This document shows, piece by piece, positions 1-5,618 of a stretch of 5,862 nt of DNA; the stretch's first letter is position 1, and the number at the start of each line of letters is the position of its first letter. Under the pieces are notes generated by a model that was given only the letters and a program-made list of their open reading frames with translations, was not told the origin of the DNA and ran no database searches. This stretch comes from a bacterium (GTDB taxonomy: Bacteria > Thermosulfidibacterota > Thermosulfidibacteria > Thermosulfidibacterales > JALWSI01). The stretch spans positions 1 to 5,862 of the forward strand of contig JALWSI010000127.1 of the NCBI GenBank assembly GCA_027080315.1, in the 5' to 3' direction. Both the position numbers and the translations under genes were made by a program.

Positions 1-556
1 TCCAGGTTGGAATGTGAAATGTAACCCTTACCGCCTCCGCCACGGAGTTTGACTGCACCATGTTGCCGATTCCAAAGGCGGACACAGCGGCGAATACGGC
101 AAACATCGTGCCCAGCCAGGGCTGCTTGAGCCCCAAAGAGAGGTAGTACATGGGCCCTCCGCACATCTCGCCCCGCTGGTCCTGTGTCCTGAACTTAACG
201 GCCAGAATGGCCTCTGAGTACTTTGTGGCCATGCCGAATAGTCCGGTCATCCACATCCAGAAGAGGGCCCCGGGGCCTCCTGAGAAGATGGCGGTGGCCA
301 CTCCGGCGATGTTTCCCGTTCCCACTGTGGCGGCCATGGCGGTCATCAGGGCCTGAAAGTGGGTGATGTCTCCCTCGGCCCCTTCCTCTTTTCTCACGAT
401 GAATGCAAGGTAGAGGGCGTGAAGCAGGCCCCGAAACTGGATTCCCCGTAGCCTCAGGGTGAGGTAGATGCCTGTTCCTACCAAGAGCACCAGCATTGGT
501 GGTCCCCATACGAAATCGCTTGCTATGGAGAAGAGCTTAGAGATCGTGGCTTCCAT
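1..556 (-). CDS. Sodium:alanine/glycine symporter, AGCS family (3' end beyond the window)
   Basis: Inner-membrane secondary transporter that would import alanine, glycine or a similar amino acid with Na+. The visible 185 residues start at the ATG at 554-556, supported by an AAGGAGG five bases upstream. A hydrophobic segment lies at about residues 18-35. [15 protein letters not shown] stretch (77-90) leads into the family signature [16 protein letters not shown] (93-108), then [14 protein letters not shown], then the conserved [11 protein letters not shown] (133-143). These are characteristic of the AGCS/DagA family, whose members usually have about 450-500 residues, so roughly 40% is seen. 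The frame stays open to the left edge with no stop. Substrate choice (Ala, Gly or other) cannot be read from this part. It has its own promoter and is divergent from the PIN module, so the two are probably independent. Confidence 0.95.
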   Translation of the reverse strand, partial: MEATISKLFSIASDFVWGPPMLVLLVGTGIYLTLRLRGIQFRGLLHALYLAFIVRKEEGAEGDITHFQALMTAMAATVGTGNIAGVATAIFSGGPGALFWMWMTGLFGMATKYSEAILAVKFRTQDQRGEMCGGPMYYLSLGLKQPWLGTMFAVFAAVSAFGIGNMVQSNSVAEAVRVTFHIPTW

Positions 557-561
557 GGTAA

Positions 562-568
562 CCTCCTT
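562..568 (-). promoter_or_regulatory. Ribosome binding site of the symporter gene
   Basis: AAGGAGG on the minus strand, five bases before the ATG at 554-556. It is a near-perfect Shine-Dalgarno sequence and fixes the start codon. Confidence 0.85.
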
Positions 569-600
569 ATTCCTTGGGGATGTTGTGGTCTCAGGGTGGG

Positions 601-629
601 CTTATACCCGGGGTTGGTAGATTGGACAA
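601..629 (-). promoter_or_regulatory. Sigma70-like promoter of the symporter gene
   Basis: On the minus strand TTGTCC (624-629, -35, 4/6 match) is separated by exactly 17 bases from TATAAG (601-606, -10, 5/6 match). Transcription would start near 594, giving a leader of about 38 nt with the RBS. That leader is too short for a riboswitch. Assignment is by motif and spacing only. Confidence 0.6.
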
Positions 630-649
630 GGATCTCGCTGAAAGAGCAG

Positions 650-678
650 AAAAAAGCCGCCCTGTTACAGGGCGGCTT
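650..678 (-). terminator. Intrinsic terminator pointing left
   Basis: A perfect 10-bp inverted repeat, AGCCGCCCTG / CAGGGCGGCT, with a TAA loop, extendable by one A-T pair, is followed on the minus strand by six Ts (655-650). No T run follows on the plus strand, so it works leftward only. It lies upstream of the symporter promoter and would stop transcripts arriving from the right, although no minus-strand gene is recognisable between here and 1647. Confidence 0.8.
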
Positions 679-714
679 GAGGCGCTAATTTGCCAAGCAT
701 TGAGTTGATTTAGG

Positions 715-743
715 TTGACAACAGTTGGTTAAGGTGGTATAAG
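715..743 (+). promoter_or_regulatory. Near-consensus promoter reading toward the PIN module
   Basis: TTGACA (715-720, perfect -35), a 17-base spacer, then TATAAG (738-743, 5/6 match to the -10). A transcript would begin near 750 and run about 175 nt before the PIN start codon. No other strong promoter is visible between here and the gene. Confidence 0.65.
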
Positions 744-926
744 GTAAGTGGTAGAAGAAAGGGAATCTGGGTGAGGTATTTATTAGGAAAGATCTGGATG
801 AAAACATGAGCGTAAAGGGACTATTGGTTGGAGGACAAATAGGTGAGAGCTATACTTCATTTATAGTAAGTGGCTAAAGAAACTGAGCATTGAATAACAA
901 GTTGAAAAGTTTTGCCATGTGAAGTT

Positions 927-1367
927 ATGAGAATATACTTGGATAATTGTTGTTTTAATCGCCCTTACGACGACCAGGGTGACATAAAAATAAGACTTGA
1001 GACAGAGGCTAAGTTGTATATTCAGAAGTTGATAATAGAAGGAGAGTTAGAGCTTATATGGTCTTATATTTTGGATTATGAGAACAGCCAGAATCCATTT
1101 GAGGAAAGAAGATATAGCATTAACAAGTGGAAATATATAGCTACTAAAGATATTGAAGAAAACGAAGATATACTAAAGAAAGCAGAGAAGCTGTACTTAA
1201 TTAGCTTGAGAAGGATGGATGCACTGCATGTAGCATGTGCCATTTATGCAGGTTGTGGTTACTTTATTACTACTGATGATGGTATTCTAAGGAGGGCAGA
1301 ACAGGTGAAAGAAATAGCAATAATAGATCCTATCAATTTTATTAAGGAGTTGAAAGATGCCGACTGA
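927..1367 (+). CDS. PIN-domain protein, probable VapC-like ribonuclease toxin
   Basis: Predicted cytoplasmic metal-dependent RNase of the PIN fold, 146 residues, a usual size for a single-domain PIN toxin. The N-terminus MRIYLDNCCFNRPYDDQ is typical of a PIN subfamily and supplies the first acidic residue (D6). D50/E52 lie in the ILDYENSQNPFEER stretch. RRMDALHVACA supplies D98. ITTDDGILRRA supplies D117/D118. All four expected metal-binding positions are therefore present, so the nuclease looks intact. An upstream TTG (912-914) would add five residues, but the ATG at 927 matches where family members begin. Its ribosome binding site is weak (GTGAAG at best). The last 11 bases overlap the downstream partner gene, indicating one operon. 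The AT-rich composition differs from both flanks. RNA target and toxicity are inferred from the family. Confidence 0.85.
   Translation: MRIYLDNCCFNRPYDDQGDIKIRLETEAKLYIQKLIIEGELELIWSYILDYENSQNPFEERRYSINKWKYIATKDIEENEDILKKAEKLYLISLRRMDALHVACAIYAGCGYFITTDDGILRRAEQVKEIAIIDPINFIKELKDAD
1344..1349 (+). promoter_or_regulatory. Ribosome binding site of the PIN partner gene
   Basis: AAGGAG, inside the end of the PIN gene and seven bases before the ATG at 1357-1359. It is much stronger than any site before the PIN gene itself, so the partner should be translated more efficiently than the nuclease. Confidence 0.75.
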
Positions 1368-1557
1368 CACAGAGATAAAGATAAAGGGATATAAGATACT
1401 GGCGGAGCATTTAGGAGAGGTTGATACTGAGAGGTTCATAGCTTTAATTCTGAGAGAACCCTTTGATTATACGAGGTGGCGTAGGAAGAATCTATATGAA
1501 GGAGAAAGCATAGAAGATTTGAGCAAGAAGGCAATGGAGAGTAGAAAAAAAGGCTGA
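1357..1557 (+). CDS. Small charged partner of the PIN protein, putative antitoxin
   Basis: A 66-residue soluble, highly charged protein with no signal peptide and no membrane segment. An N-terminal helix-like part (TEIKIKGYKILAEHLG, 5-20) is followed by the core EVDTERFIALILREPFDYTR (21-40) and a basic, helical tail containing SIEDLSKKAMESRKK. From memory, small proteins with a 'T-E-I-x-x-K-G ... E-R-F-I-x-L-I-x-R-E-P-F-D-Y-T' pattern recur next to PIN genes of this kind and are usually left as hypothetical; I cannot confirm this here. I see no ribbon-helix-helix or AbrB-type DNA-binding signature, so autoregulation is not shown. The start is fixed by a strong AAGGAG, and the gene overlaps the PIN gene by 11 bases. 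The antitoxin role is inferred from size, overlap and partner. Confidence 0.7.
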   Translation: MPTDTEIKIKGYKILAEHLGEVDTERFIALILREPFDYTRWRRKNLYEGESIEDLSKKAMESRKKG

Positions 1558-1590
1558 TGTGACATAAAAAGCGATCTTTTAGAGCATGTA

Positions 1591-1630
1591 GGCCCTCCTT
1601 TTGCCGTAACCATGAAGGCAAAGGAGGGCC
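1591..1630. terminator. Hairpin between convergent genes, possible bidirectional terminator
   Basis: GGCCCTCCTTTTGCC (1591-1605) pairs with GGCAAAGGAGGGCC (1617-1630), a 14-bp stem with one bulged base and an 11-base loop. It sits between the stop of the PIN partner (1557) and the stop of the convergent beta-helix gene (1647). No uridine run follows directly on either strand; the nearest, on the minus strand, is about 20 bases away. It may be a poor intrinsic terminator or an RNA 3'-end stabiliser. Confidence 0.5.
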
Positions 1631-1646
1631 ATAACTCAACATAGGA

Positions 1647-2852
1647 CTATGGCGCCGGGTTGAACGTGAAACTGGCCTTTGGGCTGGTGGCCAAGATGCT
1701 GCTCAGGTCTTTGGGATCACTCAGTGCGCTTACCTGCCATGTTACTGTGTATGGCACAAGGCTGTTCCAGCCGGCTTTGTCAAGCACAAAGTAGATGCCG
1801 GCCAAATCCCCTGCTTCTATGAGTCCGTTGGTGCCAGATAACACCACGCTGGCTTCCATGGGCTCATTGGTTCCGTCATCCAGCTTAAGCCACAGCAGGT
1901 AGCCCTTTGCGTTCTCAACCTGGTTCAAGGCGAAGACCACAAGGTAGTCTGCAGCAGAAAAGTCATCGTAGCTTATTGCGCTGTTATCTTCGGGCCATGC
2001 AAGGCTCACCGCGGTGCCTGTGCCGCCGCTGCCTGAGCATGGGGGTATAACCACAGCTACTGTCTTGCTGGGCTGAGAGTTGCCCGTGTAGCTGTGGGTC
2101 TTGAGATAGAAGTGGTAGGTTCTGCCGCAGGGCAGGTTGTTGAAGGTGTAGCTTGTGGCTGTGCCGTCTTTCACCCACTTCCACAACTGGTCTGCATCGG
2201 CGTTGTAGATGAGATAACCATCGGCTCCCCTTGCGGCATTCCAGCTCAGTTTCACACCTGCCACGCAACCTGCTTGGCAACCAGAGGTAGATGCCTCAAC
2301 ATTTGACGGAGCAGCTGGAGGGGCAAAGAAGACGGGCTGGTATTCGTCTGCTCCCATATCAACCACAGGGGTTCCGTCACCGTCTCCGTCAAGTATGCGG
2401 TTGTCGCCCTCAAAGTCTGTTGATGGAATAGAAGGCGCGGTGTTGCACCCCACGTCTATGCAGGGAGAGTTTTCGGTAAGGTGAAAGTCTCCGTTGGGGG
2501 CATCGGCAAACAGCGGGTCTGCCGATATATTGCTGCCGTGGTGGTAATTGGTTGTGTCGTCAAGTAGAAGGCAATCTGAATTCCCGTCAAAATAGTTACA
2601 GGAGAAGTCGTTGTTGTAAATATTTTGAAAATCACCTTTCCCACCCTGAATCTCAACATAAACATCGCTACCCTTGTTACCCTCATCGTTTTCCCAGATT
2701 ATGTTGTTGTAGAGGTTAAGGCTGTCAAGTTTGTAGTCAAGCAACACGTAGATACTGCTGCCAAATGCTCCTGAAGATGCAGTGTTGTTATAGAATGAGT
2801 TGTTTACAATGTTTGCTGTGGCGTTATCAGGATCAACGTAGATGCCCCCTCC
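1647..2852 (-). repeat. Paralogous 3' block, copy 1
   Basis: From GGGIYVDPDNATANI (residue 457) to the stop, this gene aligns throughout with the neighbouring paralog, where the matching block is 4401-5618. The last 121 residues differ at about 22 positions by eye (about 82% identity). The two blocks form a direct repeat of about 1.2 kb with their stops 2754 bases apart. Confidence 0.85.
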
Positions 2853-4220
2853 CTCGTCGGCATTGTTCTGCGAGAACGTGGAGTCACTAACAGTGATACC
2901 ACCGTAATCGCTATAAAGGGCAGCCCCACCTCCATAGCCGTTAGAGCCGGCGGTATTCTTTTCAAAGGAAGAGTCACTAACAGTGACACTGCTACTTTCA
3001 CTATAAAGGTCAGCCCCTCCACCGTAGCCGTTAGAGCCGACGGTATTTTTTTCAAAGGAAGATTTGCTAACAGTGACACTGCCACTTTCACTGTACAGCT
3101 CAGCCCCACCGCCGTAGCCGTTAGAACCGGCAGTATTCTTTTCAAAGGAGGAGTTGCTAACAGTGAGGTTGCCACTATCACTATAGAGATCAGCTCCTCC
3201 GCCGTAGCCGCCAGCATTGTTCTGCAAGAAGGTGGAGTCACTAACAGTAATACTGCCACTTGTACTGTCAAGCTCAGCTCCACCGCCATAGCCGCCAGCG
3301 CTGTTTTGTAAGAAGGAAGAATTACTAACGATGAGATTGCCACTTATACTGTCAAGCTCAGCTCCTCCACCATAGCCGCCAGCACTGTTTTTTGAGAAAA
3401 CGGAGTTACTAACAGTGGCACTGCCACTGTTACTTTCAAGGTCAGCTCCTCCGCCGTAGCCGCCAGCATTGTTCTGCGAGAAAGAGGAGTTACTAACAGT
3501 GAGGTTGCCACTTCCACTACTGTAAAGGGCAGCTCCTCCGCCGCAGCTGCCAGGGCTGCCAGCATTGTTCTGCGAGAACGTGGAGTCACTAACAGTAACA
3601 TTACCACTGTTGCTTTCAAGGTCAGCCCCTCCACCGTTTTCGTCGGCGGTATTGTTTTTAAATAGTGAGTTTTTTACCTCTATATTGGCAGCACCTGTTC
3701 TTATGTATAATCCTCCACCATTATTTGTACTGTTACCATTTTGGAAAGTTAGGCCGTTTATGGTGATATGGGCTTTATTATCGCCGTCCCCACTGGTATT
3801 ATCGTCATTCTCAATCTTCATTATTTGAACAGCATTGCCCCCATCAAGAATAGGGCGATTGTTGGGGTCCTGTGCCTGTATGGTGAGTTTTCCGTCTCCG
3901 TCTGCCGTTGAGTAGCGTAGAGTGCTACTGGTGGAGACATCGTAGTTGCCAGGGGCTACAATGATAGTGCTGTCTTCACCATCTGCCGCTGCATTATTAA
4001 GCGCCGTCTGGAAGCTACAAGGGGTGTTGATACAGTCTCCTCCTCCACTTACGGAGACATAATAGGTTTTTGCTCCCCATCCCTTGCTTGCAAAGAGAAA
4101 GATAGAGCATATCGCCACCGCCCAAAGCAGGACCCTGGGCCTGAGACCATGATTAGGTTTGATAAGCCTTCTGGACTCTATCTTTATCTTTCCAACACCC
4201 CTGAACGGCGAAGATTTCAT
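1647..4220 (-). CDS. Secreted parallel beta-helix repeat protein with choice-of-anchor-Q-like and fibronectin-III-like domains
   Basis: Complete 857-residue exported protein, probably at the cell surface or released; no catalytic function is apparent. A basic N-region of 29 residues precedes a hydrophobic core (30-44), with likely cleavage near residue 50. Residues 51-95 (KTYYVSVSGG..., IIVAPGNYD) resemble the N-terminal cap of choice-of-anchor-Q proteins. Residues 168-480 are a beta-helix with GGGA and SxFxxN motifs every 27-31 residues, as in chlamydial polymorphic outer membrane protein repeats. Residues 540-628 hold DPLFAD, SPCIDVG and DGDGDG...DMGADEY, a probable Ca-binding end segment. 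Residues 634-728 are a fibronectin-III-like domain with cysteines 648, 652, 698 and 728. Residues 737-857 form a conserved domain I cannot name. No LPXTG, PEP-CTERM or beta-barrel is seen. The ATG has an AGGAGG six bases upstream. It is a tandem paralog of the gene to its right, separated from it by a terminator. Confidence 0.9.
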   Translation of the reverse strand: MKSSPFRGVGKIKIESRRLIKPNHGLRPRVLLWAVAICSIFLFASKGWGAKTYYVSVSGGGDCINTPCSFQTALNNAAADGEDSTIIVAPGNYDVSTSSTLRYSTADGDGKLTIQAQDPNNRPILDGGNAVQIMKIENDDNTSGDGDNKAHITINGLTFQNGNSTNNGGGLYIRTGAANIEVKNSLFKNNTADENGGGADLESNSGNVTVSDSTFSQNNAGSPGSCGGGAALYSSGSGNLTVSNSSFSQNNAGGYGGGADLESNSGSATVSNSVFSKNSAGGYGGGAELDSISGNLIVSNSSFLQNSAGGYGGGAELDSTSGSITVSDSTFLQNNAGGYGGGADLYSDSGNLTVSNSSFEKNTAGSNGYGGGAELYSESGSVTVSKSSFEKNTVGSNGYGGGADLYSESSSVTVSDSSFEKNTAGSNGYGGGAALYSDYGGITVSDSTFSQNNADEGGGIYVDPDNATANIVNNSFYNNTASSGAFGSSIYVLLDYKLDSLNLYNNIIWENDEGNKGSDVYVEIQGGKGDFQNIYNNDFSCNYFDGNSDCLLLDDTTNYHHGSNISADPLFADAPNGDFHLTENSPCIDVGCNTAPSIPSTDFEGDNRILDGDGDGTPVVDMGADEYQPVFFAPPAAPSNVEASTSGCQAGCVAGVKLSWNAARGADGYLIYNADADQLWKWVKDGTATSYTFNNLPCGRTYHFYLKTHSYTGNSQPSKTVAVVIPPCSGSGGTGTAVSLAWPEDNSAISYDDFSAADYLVVFALNQVENAKGYLLWLKLDDGTNEPMEASVVLSGTNGLIEAGDLAGIYFVLDKAGWNSLVPYTVTWQVSALSDPKDLSSILATSPKASFTFNPAP
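2853..3635 (-). repeat. In-gene array of nine beta-helix repeats (27-31 codons each)
   Basis: Residues 196-456 divide into nine units starting at the GGG turns at residues 196, 227, 256, 284, 312, 340, 370, 400 and 430. Each unit has GGGA[DEA]L, then a variable S/G stretch, then TVSxSxF and xxN. Spacings are 31, 29, 28, 28, 28, 30, 30, 30 and 27 residues. The three consecutive 30-residue units (2934-3203) are the most alike in DNA: the two at 2934-3023 and 3024-3113 differ at about 11 of 90 bases by eye, so they probably arose by recent duplication. Confidence 0.85.
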
Positions 4221-4226
4221 AACATC

Positions 4227-4232
4227 CCTCCT
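4227..4232 (-). promoter_or_regulatory. Ribosome binding site of the complete beta-helix gene
   Basis: AGGAGG on the minus strand, six bases before the ATG at 4218-4220. It supports the long N-terminus, including the 29-residue basic stretch before the hydrophobic signal core. Confidence 0.8.
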
Positions 4233-4339
4233 GGGAAATTTGCGGTACCGCTGTTCTTGCCTATCTCACACGGCGGGGTGAATGTAAACAGCTTGCAAGG
4301 GAGATTTTGCAGGTTTTGTCTGGCCAGGGTAGAAGCGCA

Positions 4340-4370
4340 AACAAGAAAGGGCGGGGAAGCTCCCCGCCCT
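4340..4370 (-). terminator. Intrinsic terminator of the right-hand beta-helix gene
   Basis: A perfect 10-bp inverted repeat, AGGGCGGGGA / TCCCCGCCCT (4348-4357 and 4361-4370), with a 3-base loop, is followed on the minus strand by the T-rich TTCTTGTTT. It lies about 30 bases after the stop at 4401. It should separate the two paralogs into different transcripts, so the left one needs its own promoter within about 4233-4340. I see no convincing -35/-10 pair there (best is TTTACA with a poor -10). Confidence 0.8.
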
Positions 4371-4400
4371 GGGTTATTCTCTCTCGGCTGTTTCAGTTGC

Positions 4401-5618
4401 TCATTTCGCCTCGTTGAAGGTGAAACTGGCCTTGTCGCTGGTGCCCAAGATGCTGCTCAGGTCGTTTGGATCGCTCAAAGCGCTGATCTGCCATGTCACG
4501 GTGTATGGCACAAGGCTGTTCCAGCCGTCCTTGTCAAGGGCAAAGTAGATGCCTGCAAGACCCCCAACCTCAATGAGGCCATTGCTGGCAGAAAGCACCA
4601 CATTTGCCTCTATGGGCTTGTTGGTTCCATCGTCCAGCTTCAGCCACAGCAGGTAGCCTTTGGCGTTCTCAACCTGGTTCCAGGCGAAGACCACAAGGTA
4701 GTCTGCGGCATCAAAGTCGTTGTAGTTTATTGCGCTGTTATCTTCGGGCCATACGAGGCCAATGGCAGGGTTCTCGCTGCCGCCGCTGCCTGAGCAGGCC
4801 GGTATTTGAACCGCCACAGTCTTGCTTGGCTGCGAGTTGCCGTAGCTGGAATGTGTTTTGATGTAGAAGTGGAAGGTCTGTCCGCAGGGCAGGTTGTTGA
4901 AGGTGTAGCTTGTGGCGGTGCCGTCTTTCACCCATGCCCATAGCTGGTTTTTATCTGCATTGTAGATCAGGTATCCATCTGCCCCTCTCACGGCGTTCCA
5001 GCTCAGTTTCACACCTGCCACGCAGCCTGCGCCACAGCCGCCCTCTGCCGAGGCGGTGAGGCCTGTGGGGGGAGAGACCGTTGGGAGTGAAGGCTGGGAT
5101 TCTTCTTGAGGCTTGTACTCGTCTGCTCCCATGTCAACTATGGCGTTACCGTCACCGTCTCCGTCAAGTATGCGCTTGTCGCCTTCAAAGTCTGTTTTTG
5201 GAATCTCAGGGGCGTCGTTATTTCCTTTGTCTATGCATGGAGAGCCTGATGTAAGGTGAAGGTCGCCATTGTCGGGATCAGCAAAAAGGGGATCCTGCGA
5301 GATGTTGCCGCCGTAGTTGTAGTTGGTTGGATTGTTGACCACGAGGCAATCTGAATTTCCGTCAAAGTCGTTGCAGCTGAAGTCGTTGTTGTAAACATTC
5401 TGACTGCCTCCGCTTACGCGAACATAAGCATCGTTACCGCTGTTACCTGCATCGTTTTCCCAGAGTATGTTGTTGTATAGGTTAAGGTTATCATTCTCTG
5501 TACCAAGAGAAGCATAAATACCCCCGCCAGAGTCTCCTGAAGCTGCGGTGTTTTTGTAGAACGAGTTGTTTATAATGTTTGCTGTGGCGTTATAAAGGTC
5601 GGCGTAAATGCCACCACC
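4401..5618 (-). repeat. Paralogous 3' block, copy 2
   Basis: This matches 1647-2852, from GGGIYADLYNATANI to the stop. Conserved stretches shared with copy 1 include NQVENAKGYLLWLKLDDGTN and LVPYTVTWQ near the C-terminus. The copies lie in the same orientation, so unequal recombination between them could delete or fuse the genes. Confidence 0.85.

Larger units (their letters stand above)
557..926. other. Divergent intergenic region between symporter and PIN module
   Basis: This 370-base gap holds the symporter RBS and promoter, the leftward terminator at 650-678 and a rightward promoter at 715-743. The rest, about 750-926, would be an unusually long leader for the PIN gene. Its only open frame with an ATG is 806-877 on the plus strand (23 residues, starting MSVKGLLVGG). 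It lacks a convincing ribosome binding site and resembles nothing I recognise; the frame is open back to a TAG at 752-754 without an earlier ATG. A loose direct repeat, AAGGTGGTA / AAGGTAAGTGGTA (731-753), overlaps the -10 region of the rightward promoter. No tRNA or known riboswitch was seen. Confidence 0.6.

Noticed and set aside
195-509. 104-codon minus-strand open frame in the symporter gene
   Set aside because: The same strand in another frame encodes unmistakable AGCS signature motifs from an RBS-supported start at 556.
557-720. Glycine or other riboswitch ahead of the symporter gene, with 650-678 as its expression platform
   Set aside because: Such riboswitches often precede AGCS genes, but no conserved glycine-aptamer sequence is visible. 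A good promoter (601-629) also lies between the terminator and the gene, leaving only about 38 nt of leader.
680-830. Minus-strand coding remnant ending just before the 650-678 terminator
   Set aside because: A stop-free stretch of roughly 35 codons exists, but it has no start codon, no RBS and no recognisable protein similarity.
1436-1642. 68-codon minus-strand open frame overlapping the PIN partner gene
   Set aside because: It spans the intergenic hairpin and opposes a gene with a strong RBS and operon overlap; its translation is cysteine/leucine/serine-rich noise.
2804-3634. Long minus-strand open frames of 179 and 96 codons inside the beta-helix repeat region
   Set aside because: They are frame-shifted shadows of the repeat array. 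Because the units are multiples of three bases, any stop-free frame repeats too. The products are low-complexity L/V/T-rich with no supporting start site.
2853-3635. CRISPR array
   Set aside because: The regularly spaced similarity lies wholly inside a reading frame, and the repeats are adjacent coding units without unique spacers.
4149-4793. 214-codon plus-strand open frame antisense to both beta-helix genes
   Set aside because: It runs through the terminator hairpin and across the ends of two well-supported genes, and its translation resembles no protein family.
5340-5342. GTG as the start of a shorter right-hand beta-helix gene
   Set aside because: The frame continues upstream without stops to the window edge and aligns with the paralog on both sides of this codon.
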